Shown in pieces: positions 44,733-52,395 of a stretch of 64,000 nt of DNA. The notes below the pieces were generated by a model. It was not told the origin of the DNA. It saw only the letters and a program-made list of their open reading frames with translations, and did no database searches. A program made the position numbers and the translations under genes. This DNA is from Larkinella terrae. GTDB lineage: Bacteria > Bacteroidota > Bacteroidia > Cytophagales > Spirosomataceae. The stretch covers positions 640,448 through 704,447 of the forward strand of contig NZ_WJXZ01000014.1 in the NCBI RefSeq assembly GCF_009668025.1, given 5' to 3'. Each line of letters opens with the position of its first letter. The first letter of the stretch is position 1.

Positions 44733-44945
44733 CTACATTTTCATTCCGTACTCCACCTTCATTTCCAGTTCGCGGGCATTATCGCCCTGGGGAAATACGC
44801 CCACAACGCTACCAAAGCAAATTCTGACGCCCGCATCCAGCGCCTGTGTGAATGTTATTTTTTTGTTACGAATGCGATCCGGTTCGGGTCCGGCACCTTT
44901 TTCCAGCTCCGGTATTGACGGATGGCATCGCCCGCAGTTGGCGTG
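44733..44945 (-). pseudogene. Remnant of an imidazolonepropionase-like amidohydrolase
   Basis: On the minus strand a frame ending at 44733 reads about 70 codons that include KITFTQALDAGVRICFGS, then VVGVFPQGDNARELEMKVEY and GMKM, then a stop. This matches the C-terminal metal-site region of secreted amidohydrolases, where functional proteins usually read FGSD-VGVFPHGDNA; here the metal-binding Asp is Val and the His is Gln. The rest of the gene (several hundred residues upstream, and the end) is missing, and there is no start codon. It is a decayed fragment rather than a gene. The upper boundary is approximate. Confidence 0.65.
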
Positions 44946-45086
44946 GACACAGCCTGGGACGCTGAAGCTCTGCGAATCAGGATAAAAAGTAAGAACCAGA
45001 GGCAGCGGTTTGGAGCTGAAAATTGGATTAGTATGTCACTGGAAGATAAGCTAAATTTAAGTCCAAACCCATCTCTATTGCCCGCT

Positions 45087-46154
45087 ATGAAAAAAAAGTT
45101 TATTCTTCTGTTGCTCTGCGGTTTTCTGGCGCAGGGCGGATTCGCGCAGTCAACCCGGACGCTGGTGGATGCCGTTACCAACTTTCTTAACACGCTCAGC
45201 GCCGGGGAGTTACAGAAGACGCAATACGCGTTTACGGACAGCCTGCGGCATAAATGGACCAACCTGCCGGTCGGGATGGTGCCCCGGCCCGGTATTCAGT
45301 ACGGAAGTTTGTCGGACAAAAGCCGTCTGGCGTTTCACCGGGTGTTGTCGGCCATGCTGAGTTCGCAGGGCTACCTGAAAACGACCAGCATCATGCAACT
45401 GGACGATATTCTGAATACACTCTATCAGCAAGCGTTCGACAAGGGCGAGATCGACCAGAAAACGCTGACGATGACGCAGAACCTGAAGTGGGCGCACGGT
45501 AATTATTACATTTCGGTTTGGGGAAAACCGCAGGCCAGCGACCCCTGGGGCCTGAATTTCGGCGGTCACCACATGGCGCTGAGTCTGACGGCCGACGGCC
45601 AGCACGTTTCGATGTCGCCTTATTTTGTCGGTACCGATCCGTCGGAAGTGAAATCAGGCAAATACGCCGGTTTTCGGGTATTGAGCAAAGAAGAAGATTT
45701 CGGTTTTATGCTCATTAATGCCCTGACCGACAAGCAGAAAGCGGTTGCGGTATTAAAGCAGGCAGTGCCGAAAGACATCATCACCAGCCCACAGGCCAAT
45801 CAGCGGATTACGAGTTATTACGGAATTGCGGCCAAACAGTTCGACGAAAGTCAGAAAGCCCTGCTGACGTTGCTGATTCAGGAATATACCCACAATTTTG
45901 AGCATCAGAAAGCGCATCAGCTTTTCGACAAGATTATGAAATCGGGCATCGACAAGATTTATTTCGCCTGGGTGGGAAGTCTCGAAAACAACAAACCGCA
46001 TTATTACATCGTCAACGGCCCCGATTTCCTGATCGAATACGACAATGTCGGTTTTCAAAACGACGGCAACCACATCCACGCGATTCTGCGGGAAAAGGGT
46101 AGTGATTTTGGGGAAGATATTTTGAAGCTACACTACGCCCAAAGCCACAAATAG
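45087..46154 (+). CDS. DUF3500 domain-containing secreted protein
   Basis: 355 residues from MKKKFILLLLCGFLAQGGFAQS, a clear signal peptide; an in-frame upstream stretch is non-coding. The DUF3500 pattern is seen in KWTNLPVGMVPRPGIQYGSL, GNYYISVWGKPQ, GLNFGGHHMALSLT and KPHYYIVNGPDFLIEYDNVGFQNDGNHIHAILRE. The His-rich motifs (GGHHMAL, NHIHAILRE) suggest metal binding, but the function of the family is not established. It is exported, with no anchor, and is a single-gene unit ending in the CTGTAAGG palindrome. Confidence 0.85.
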   Translation: MKKKFILLLLCGFLAQGGFAQSTRTLVDAVTNFLNTLSAGELQKTQYAFTDSLRHKWTNLPVGMVPRPGIQYGSLSDKSRLAFHRVLSAMLSSQGYLKTTSIMQLDDILNTLYQQAFDKGEIDQKTLTMTQNLKWAHGNYYISVWGKPQASDPWGLNFGGHHMALSLTADGQHVSMSPYFVGTDPSEVKSGKYAGFRVLSKEEDFGFMLINALTDKQKAVAVLKQAVPKDIITSPQANQRITSYYGIAAKQFDESQKALLTLLIQEYTHNFEHQKAHQLFDKIMKSGIDKIYFAWVGSLENNKPHYYIVNGPDFLIEYDNVGFQNDGNHIHAILREKGSDFGEDILKLHYAQSHK

Positions 46155-46163
46155 TTGAATAGG

Positions 46164-46196
46164 AAACCTGTAAGGTTTTAAAAACCTTACAGGTTT
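46164..46196. repeat. Palindrome AAACCTGTAAGGTTTT and its complement
   Basis: Perfect 16-bp arms (46164-46179 and 46181-46196) around one central base, in the convergent gap after the DUF3500 gene. It may act as a terminator. It shares CTGTAAGGT with the hairpin inside mutA at 31080. Confidence 0.9.
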
Positions 46197-46216
46197 AGAT
46201 TATGACAACGCACGAA

Positions 46217-46639
46217 CTACCGGCGTTTTTTTGGCTTTTTCGTCATCAGCACATCGAGGACGGTTTTTCCGAAAATGAGGGCCAGAATGACCGGCAGCAA
46301 AACCGCCCCGGTTTTAAAACCCGAACCCATGAACTGGTTTGCCCCGGTGGAGAACCGGACGTAGGTTTGAAAAACCGCATATAAACAGAGCACAAAGAGA
46401 ACAACCGCCAGTAAAACCGCCAGCGAACCACTTAACGCCCGGCGAATGATCAGACTGATTCCCACTGCTACCAAAACCGTCACCGCAACGGTCGCCATCG
46501 CTTTGGGCAGGGTTTCGAGGTAATCGTGGTCGTACCAGAAAATGCTGATTTGTCCAATCAGATTCGGGTGGGCGAGCAGCCAGGCATCGACAACGGTCAG
46601 AACGAGCAGGAGGAGGTAATAAAACAGGTTGTTACGCAT
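46217..46639 (-). CDS. Small four-helix membrane protein, unknown
   Basis: 140 residues with four hydrophobic segments: YYLLLLVLTVVDAWLLA, ATVAVTVLVAVGISLII, LAVLLAVVLFVLCLYAVF and AVLLPVILALIFGKTVLD. The C-terminus is strongly basic (MTKKPKKRR), which places it in the cytoplasm by the positive-inside rule. No family is recognised. It lies 85 bases downstream of the LysR gene on the same strand and may be co-transcribed. Confidence 0.65.
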   Translation of the reverse strand: MRNNLFYYLLLLVLTVVDAWLLAHPNLIGQISIFWYDHDYLETLPKAMATVAVTVLVAVGISLIIRRALSGSLAVLLAVVLFVLCLYAVFQTYVRFSTGANQFMGSGFKTGAVLLPVILALIFGKTVLDVLMTKKPKKRR

Positions 46640-46724
46640 TTGAAATCAAGGAAAATTGAAAAGCAATCTTGGGGAATTTTTCAGGATAACGGTCGTAGAC
46701 CATCATTTTGTGTGCGCCGGTGGC

Positions 46725-47618
46725 TCAGGGATGGTAATATCGCCGGGCAAAAGTCATAAAACCGGCGGCCAAACCCTCCGGTAATCCCTGCAAATGGACA
46801 AAACTAAACGTGCGGGGAAGGCGGAAATCCCGGATGGAAACGACCTTGAGCTGGCCGCTTCGAACCTCTTTTTCGATGGCCCGTGACGACAGAATAGAAA
46901 TGCAATTGGCGTGTTCCAGAAATGATTTGATGCTTTCGGAGCTGCCCAAGTGCATGATAACCATTAAATTAGACGGTTTGATGCCCCGCGCCTGAAGGGC
47001 GGTTTCCAGCACTTCGAGCGTTCCCGAGCCGCGTTCGCGCAGCACCATCGGAATGGCACTCAGCTCTTCCAGCGTAATTTCTTTCAGGCGACTGTAGCGA
47101 CTGTTGGAATGAACCACAGCCACCAGTTCGTCTTCCAGAAAATCATGGTATTTCAAACCGGCGTGGTGTTTTTTGCCTTCCACAATGCCGAGGTCAATTT
47201 CTTTGGCCGAAACCGCATTTTCGATCATTTCCGTGTTGCCGGTCAGCAAACTGAGCTGGATGGTCGAATACCGTTCGTAATACGACGCCAGAAGTGGAGA
47301 AATCAGGTATTGAGCGATCGTCGTACTGGCTCCCAGCCGCAAACTGCCTTTTTGATCATTTTTGAAGGAATTTAATTCAAACTGTGCTTCCTGATACAGA
47401 TCAAAAATCTGGCCTGCGTAGCGAAACAACACCTCGCCGGGGGGCGTTAAAACGATGGTATTTCCCTTCCGGTCGAAGAGCCGCAAACCGAGCATATCTT
47501 CCAGAGCCTTAATGTGTTTGGTCACGGCGGGCTGCGTAATAAACAACTCCGCCGATGCCTTCGTAAAGCTGTGATGACGGGCAACGCTGTAGAATACTCT
47601 CAACCGAAAATCCTCCAT
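46725..47618 (-). CDS. LysR family transcriptional regulator
   Basis: 297 residues, normal LysR length. The HTH is at about 1-60 (FYSVARHHSFTKASAELFITQPAVTKHIKALEDMLG), followed by the type 2 periplasmic-binding-like effector domain (ASTTIAQYLISPLLASYYERY, LRERGSGTLEVLE). It resembles the CysB/CysL-like group that reads small-molecule effectors, but the ligand is unknown. It is divergent from glpD, with a repeat element filling most of the 160-base gap, so control of glpD is possible but not shown. Confidence 0.93.
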   Translation of the reverse strand: MEDFRLRVFYSVARHHSFTKASAELFITQPAVTKHIKALEDMLGLRLFDRKGNTIVLTPPGEVLFRYAGQIFDLYQEAQFELNSFKNDQKGSLRLGASTTIAQYLISPLLASYYERYSTIQLSLLTGNTEMIENAVSAKEIDLGIVEGKKHHAGLKYHDFLEDELVAVVHSNSRYSRLKEITLEELSAIPMVLRERGSGTLEVLETALQARGIKPSNLMVIMHLGSSESIKSFLEHANCISILSSRAIEKEVRSGQLKVVSIRDFRLPRTFSFVHLQGLPEGLAAGFMTFARRYYHP

Positions 47619-47678
47619 TTGAACAAGAAATGAGCTATAGTTATAACCAAAGGTAATGGTAACTTGAGATTAAAAATA

Positions 47679-47769
47679 AGTTATTTCGCAGAGTTTCGCC
47701 GAGAATGCGAAGTGTAGCGGAGACTCTGCTTAACTTTGCTTTTCTTCGCGTACCTCCGCGAAATAACCT
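47679..47769. repeat. Inverted repeat of the TTATTTCGCAGAGTT family, copy 1
   Basis: The outer arms AGTTATTTCGCAGAG (47679-47693) and CTCCGCGAAATAACCT (47754-47769) pair, as do inner words around TAGCGGAGACTCTGC. It lies in the divergent LysR-glpD gap and ends 8 bases before the glpD start codon, so the glpD ribosome-binding region falls in or next to the right arm. Confidence 0.88.
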
Positions 47770-47777
47770 GGCCAACT

Positions 47778-49418
47778 ATGCAGCGTACCGACCATCTCGA
47801 ACAAGCCGAAAATCAGGAATTTGACATTTGCATCATCGGAGGAGGAGCCACCGGCGCGGGTTGCCTGCTCGACGCCCAAAGCCGCGGCCTGAAAGCCATT
47901 CTGGTTGAAAAACACGATTTTGCGTCCGAAACCTCCAGCAAATCCACGAAACTGATTCACGGCGGGGTGCGGTATCTGGAACAGGCCGTCAAACAGGCCG
48001 ACCTGAACCAGTATCACATGGTGAAAAAAGCCCTGCGCGAACGGCTGACGCTCATCCATAACGCCCCGCATCTGGCCCACCCGCTGGCCCTGCTGACGCC
48101 TTGCATGAGCTGGATGGAAGGAATATACTATACCGCCGGGCTGAAAATGTACGACACACTATCCGGCGACCTGAGTATCGGAAAAAGTGAGTGGCTCAAC
48201 AAAGAGGAAGCACTGAAGCGGAATCCGTCGCTTACTCATAAAATTCACAGCGCGGTTTTGTATTACGATGGGCAGTTGAACGATGCGCGTTACAACATGT
48301 CGCTGGTCAAAACCGCCATGCAGTACGGGGCGGTAGCCCTCAACCACGCCGAAGCCCGCGCGTTTGAGAAAGATGCCAGCGGCCGACTGGCGGTTTTGCA
48401 CATCCGCGACTCGCTGACGGGTCGGTTGCTACGGATTCGGGCCCGACGGTTTATCAACGCCACGGGGCCCTTTTCGGACCGCATTCGCCTGCTGGCGAAC
48501 CCGACGATGGGTCGTCGGATGCGGGTAAGCAAGGGCGTTCACATCATTGTTCCGGGCGAATTGATGCCCTCGGATACGGCCATCCTGGTGCCCAAAACCG
48601 ACGACGGTCGCGTGGTTTTTATTATTCCGTACAACGGCAAACTGATGATCGGCACGACCGAAACGGAATCCGAACTGGGTGAAACCGAGCCGGTGGTGGA
48701 GCGGGCGGAGGTCGATTACCTGATCAGTTACGTCAACCGGTATTTCGAAAAACCGATCACCGCCGATCAGGTCATTGCCGGTTTTGCCGGTTTGCGCCCG
48801 TTGTTGCAGGCTGATCCCAACGCCGATACGAAACAACTGGTGCGCGACCACGAAGTCGAAGTTGACCCGACTTCCGGTTTGGTCAGCATTCTGGGCGGCA
48901 AATGGACGACATACCGACTGATGTCGAAAGACACGATCGACAAATTTTATGAATTGGAAGGATTGCCCGAAAAACCGTGCATCACCGATCACATCAAACT
49001 CGTCGGCGCCGAAGGGTACGCGGATGATTTCTGGAAAGTGCTGGTCAGTAAATTTGGCATCCCGGAAGACATTGCCCGGCACCTGAACCGGCAGTATGGT
49101 ACCGAAAGCCTGGAAATTGCGCAGCTCATGCACGACCACCCTGACTGGAAAGAGCGGCTTTCGGAGCAGTTGCCCAACACCAAAGCCGAGGTGGTTTTTG
49201 TCGTGCGGGCCGAAATGGCGCAGACGCTCAAGGACGTGCTGGCCCGGCGGTTTGGTCTGGAATTGACCGACTGGCAATCCTCCGACCAGATTTCTGAAAC
49301 CGTCGCCGATCTGATGGCCGCCGAACTCAACTGGACCGACGACGAACGCCGAAAAGCCGTCTACGACTACCACGCCGAAATCGACTGGTTCCGGAAATCG
49401 GCGGGCTTGATAGTTTGA
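47778..49418 (+). CDS. glpD: Glycerol-3-phosphate dehydrogenase (FAD, aerobic)
   Basis: 546 residues from MQRTDHLEQAENQEFDIC; an upstream in-frame extension is repeat DNA and is rejected. The FAD-binding dinucleotide fold reads DICIIGGGATGAGCLLDAQSRG (Gly-rich loop near 21), with the second FAD region SSKSTKLIHGGVRYLEQA and the C-terminal DAO cap after about 390. It oxidises sn-glycerol 3-phosphate to dihydroxyacetone phosphate and feeds electrons to quinone at the inner membrane. No glpF or glpK is beside it. It converges on the P-type ATPase gene. Confidence 0.95.
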   Translation: MQRTDHLEQAENQEFDICIIGGGATGAGCLLDAQSRGLKAILVEKHDFASETSSKSTKLIHGGVRYLEQAVKQADLNQYHMVKKALRERLTLIHNAPHLAHPLALLTPCMSWMEGIYYTAGLKMYDTLSGDLSIGKSEWLNKEEALKRNPSLTHKIHSAVLYYDGQLNDARYNMSLVKTAMQYGAVALNHAEARAFEKDASGRLAVLHIRDSLTGRLLRIRARRFINATGPFSDRIRLLANPTMGRRMRVSKGVHIIVPGELMPSDTAILVPKTDDGRVVFIIPYNGKLMIGTTETESELGETEPVVERAEVDYLISYVNRYFEKPITADQVIAGFAGLRPLLQADPNADTKQLVRDHEVEVDPTSGLVSILGGKWTTYRLMSKDTIDKFYELEGLPEKPCITDHIKLVGAEGYADDFWKVLVSKFGIPEDIARHLNRQYGTESLEIAQLMHDHPDWKERLSEQLPNTKAEVVFVVRAEMAQTLKDVLARRFGLELTDWQSSDQISETVADLMAAELNWTDDERRKAVYDYHAEIDWFRKSAGLIV

Positions 49419-49428
49419 CAGTAGATTT

Positions 49429-49505
49429 GCCCCCGGTCCCTGAAGGGAGAAGACCTGGCTTAATTCCATTATTTCTGCGTTCTCTCGCCTTCAGAGGCCG
49501 GGGGC
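49429..49505. terminator. Bidirectional terminator between glpD and the P-type ATPase gene
   Basis: Long GC-rich arms, GCCCCCGGTCCCTGAAGG from 49429 and CCTTCAGAGGCCGGGGGC ending at 49505, pair with one mismatch and a small bulge around a 40-base loop, in a convergent gap. Confidence 0.75.
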
Positions 49506-49507
49506 TT

Positions 49508-52171
49508 TTACCTCCCCAATCGCATAATCCCTTTCACGATCTGCACCAGCAAAACTGGCGCAAAACCGGCGGCCAGAATGAGTTCGATTTCGGTGGTGGT
49601 CATGGGTTGAATGCTCAGCACCTGCACCAGAAACGGCACGTAGTACGTCAGGGCCATGATGAACAGGCAGAGCAGCAACGCGTACCAGATGTACCGGTTG
49701 CGCGTGATTTCGTTCACGAAAAACGAACGGCCCGACCGCAGGTTGAAAACGTGCATCAACTGCGCAAACGACAACGCGTAGAAAACCAGATTATTCCCTT
49801 CTTTCTCCGTCAGGCCGAGTTCGGTGGTGCCGAGCCAGTAGGCACCGAGTACCGACGCCGTCATTACCAGGGCGTAAAAAACCACCAGTCGCCAGTCGCG
49901 ACCGTCCATGATGGGCGTTTTCGGATCGCGGGGTGGCTGGTGCATCAGGCTCGAATTCTCGCGACCCACCCCCAGCGCCAGCGCCGGAAACACGTCCGTA
50001 ACAATGTTAATGAACAGAATCTGCAAGGGCAGCAGCGGATTGCCGACGTTCAGAAAACCGGCAAACGTAACGACAAAAATCTCGCTCAGGTTACACGACA
50101 GCAGGAACAGCACGAACTTGCGGATATTCTCGAAAATCACCCGCCCCTGCGCAATGGCCGACACGATCGAGGTAAATGAATCGTCTTTCAGAACCATGTC
50201 GGCGGTTTCGGCGGCCACCTGCGTTCCCCGCAGGCCCATCGCAATCCCGATATCCGACTTCTTCAGCGCAGGCGCGTCGTTGACACCGTCGCCGGTCATG
50301 CCCACAATGTCGCCTTTTTGCTGGTACAGCTCGATCATATCCAGCTTTTGCGCCGGACTCACCCGCGCAAACACCCGGCATTTCAGCAAGGCTTCTTTAT
50401 CGGCGGCTTTGAGTTCGTCGAGTGGTTTCAGGTCTTTGCCGGTCAGCACCATTTCTTCGCCGGGTTCGATCAGCTTCACTTTGGACGCGATCGTCAGCGC
50501 TGTCGCCGGGTGGTCGCCCGTGACCATGATCACCTTGATCCCGGCTTCGCGGCAGGCCGTCAGCGCGGGCGTCACTTCGGTGCGGGGCGGGTCGAGAAAA
50601 CCGATCAGACCCACGTACGTTAAATCCTGGTCCGCAAAATCATCGCCGGGTTGGGTATCGGTTTCGTGGTAAGCAAACGCCAGCGTTCGCAACCCCTCGA
50701 CGGCCATTTTTTCGGAAATATCGTAATGCGCTTTCCGGTCTTTCTCACTGAGCGACTGGCAACGGTCCAGCACTTCCTCGGCGGCCCCTTTGACGGCAAC
50801 CAGAAAACCGGTTTGGTGTTGGTGAAGCGTGCCCATAATCCGGGTGTCGGAACTGAACGCTCTTTCGGCTTTTCGCGGAAAATCCTGGTGAATCTGATCG
50901 GGATCGTGCCCGGCAGCAATCGCAAATTTCAGCAACGAAACCTCCACCGGATCGCCCACTTCCTTCGCTTTTCCGTTGACGATGTCGTAATCCGCGTTGT
51001 TGCAAAGTACGCCAACCTGAATCAGTTTCTGGTAGATTTCGGATTCGGTAATCGCCTGATCGCCGTCCACGATTTCCAGTTTCTTCGCCTGCGCATCGGA
51101 CTGAATTTCAGCGCGTTGGTTGGGCAACTGGATCGTGTTGACTTCGATGCGGTTTTGGGTCAGCGTACCGGTTTTATCCGTAAAAATCACGTTTGTACCG
51201 CCCAGCGTTTCCACCGCCGACAACCGCTTGACAATCACCTTCTTTTCGGCCAGTCGCAGCATCCCGTACGCCAGCGCAATGGTAGCCACCACCGACATAC
51301 CTTCCGGAATGGCCGCAATCGCCAGCGCCAGGGCGGTTTCGATCAGCCGCAGCGGTTCCTCCTTCCGAACCAACCCAACGATCAGAAATAAGGCCGCCAA
51401 GCCGACCGTTACCCAGATCAGGACCTTCGCCAGCCCATCAAGCTTCGCTTCCAGTGGCGTGGCCGACCGCTTGGCTTCCTCGACCATCGTGGCAATTTTG
51501 CCCAGCTCGGTTTGCTGCCCAATGCCCGTCACGATGGCGCGACCGGTTCCGGCGGTTACGGGCGTTCCTTTGAACAGCCGGTTGTGCTGATCACCCAGTG
51601 GCGATTCGTCGGGCGGCAATTCCGTGTTTTTGTCAACGGGTAGTGATTCGCCGGTCAGGGCGGATTCGTCGGCCTGCAACTGGCTGACTTCGAATAAATT
51701 ACCATCGGCGGCCACCAGATCCCCGGCTTCGACGACCAAGATATCACCCAGCGTCACTTCCTCGGACGAAATCTCGCGAACGCGGCCGTCGCGCAGGACC
51801 CGGGCGGGCGTTGTGTCCATTTTTCGCAGGGCATCCATCGATTGCCGGGCGTTCCATTCGAGAATAAAACCGGTCAGGGCGTTGATGAGCAACACGGCGA
51901 TGATGGCAAACCCTTCGACGGTTTCGCCCAGAAAAAACGAAATCCCGGCGGCTGCTGCCAGAATGTAGACAATGACGCCCACAAACTGCCGCAGCAGAAT
52001 GGTCAGGGCACTTTCCCGTTTGACTTCCTGGAGGGCGTTAGGACCCCATTCGTCGTAGCGGTTTTGGGCTTCGTCGGCACTCAAACCGGTTTTCGGATCG
52101 ACCTTCAGCTCCTGGAACAACTGGTCGATTGGGATTCGATGCGGTTTTTCGGGGGATGAAATCGTTGGCAT
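49508..52171 (-). CDS. P-type cation-transporting ATPase (type II, Ca/Na-like)
   Basis: 887 residues, normal for type II pumps. The N-terminal cation ATPase domain is at about 10-80, the actuator loop has TGES near 174, the phosphorylation motif DKTGT is at 332-336, and the hinge TGDGVNDAPALKKSDIG lies near 600. The M4 motif reads IPEGM rather than IPEGL, and M6 has NIVTDVFPALALG, which supports Ca2+ or Na+ rather than heavy-metal transport. It sits in the cytoplasmic membrane and pumps at the cost of ATP. No regulator is adjacent. It is a single-gene unit. Confidence 0.93.
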   Translation of the reverse strand: MPTISSPEKPHRIPIDQLFQELKVDPKTGLSADEAQNRYDEWGPNALQEVKRESALTILLRQFVGVIVYILAAAAGISFFLGETVEGFAIIAVLLINALTGFILEWNARQSMDALRKMDTTPARVLRDGRVREISSEEVTLGDILVVEAGDLVAADGNLFEVSQLQADESALTGESLPVDKNTELPPDESPLGDQHNRLFKGTPVTAGTGRAIVTGIGQQTELGKIATMVEEAKRSATPLEAKLDGLAKVLIWVTVGLAALFLIVGLVRKEEPLRLIETALALAIAAIPEGMSVVATIALAYGMLRLAEKKVIVKRLSAVETLGGTNVIFTDKTGTLTQNRIEVNTIQLPNQRAEIQSDAQAKKLEIVDGDQAITESEIYQKLIQVGVLCNNADYDIVNGKAKEVGDPVEVSLLKFAIAAGHDPDQIHQDFPRKAERAFSSDTRIMGTLHQHQTGFLVAVKGAAEEVLDRCQSLSEKDRKAHYDISEKMAVEGLRTLAFAYHETDTQPGDDFADQDLTYVGLIGFLDPPRTEVTPALTACREAGIKVIMVTGDHPATALTIASKVKLIEPGEEMVLTGKDLKPLDELKAADKEALLKCRVFARVSPAQKLDMIELYQQKGDIVGMTGDGVNDAPALKKSDIGIAMGLRGTQVAAETADMVLKDDSFTSIVSAIAQGRVIFENIRKFVLFLLSCNLSEIFVVTFAGFLNVGNPLLPLQILFINIVTDVFPALALGVGRENSSLMHQPPRDPKTPIMDGRDWRLVVFYALVMTASVLGAYWLGTTELGLTEKEGNNLVFYALSFAQLMHVFNLRSGRSFFVNEITRNRYIWYALLLCLFIMALTYYVPFLVQVLSIQPMTTTEIELILAAGFAPVLLVQIVKGIMRLGR

Positions 52172-52277
52172 AAAGCGGATAGGAAAGGAGGCTTAAGTAA
52201 GTACTCACTTTCTGGTGACATGGACAAGCCCAATTCCCGGAAAGAAGTAGAATTTTTCGCAATCGCCTTATTTAAGG

Positions 52278-52377
52278 TGTTTCGCAGAGTTTAGCGGAGG
52301 AAAGTAGAGTTAAGCAGAGTTTTTTAGTTTTCTCCGCTGAACTCTGCGTAATCTCCGCTTAACTCCGCGAAATAACT
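52278..52377. repeat. Inverted repeat of the TTATTTCGCAGAGTT family, copy 2
   Basis: The left arm (TTTCGCAGAGTTTAGCGGAG, 52280-52299) pairs with AATCTCCGCTTAACTCCGCG plus AAATAAC (about 52349-52376). Inner words AGAGTTAAGCAGAG and TCCGCTGAACTCTGC pair too. It lies in the divergent gap between the P-type ATPase and GH105 genes, 18 bases before the GH105 start. Confidence 0.88.
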
Positions 52378-52395
52378 TTCTTTCTAATAAAGCCC

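Noticed and set aside
44713-45262. Plus- and minus-strand small frames near 45 kb as intact genes
   Set aside because: The only recognisable sequence is a broken amidohydrolase fragment; the other frames lack motifs or starts.
48429-49469. Long minus-strand open frame opposite glpD
   Set aside because: Antisense shadow of a conserved enzyme; the translation has no domain features.
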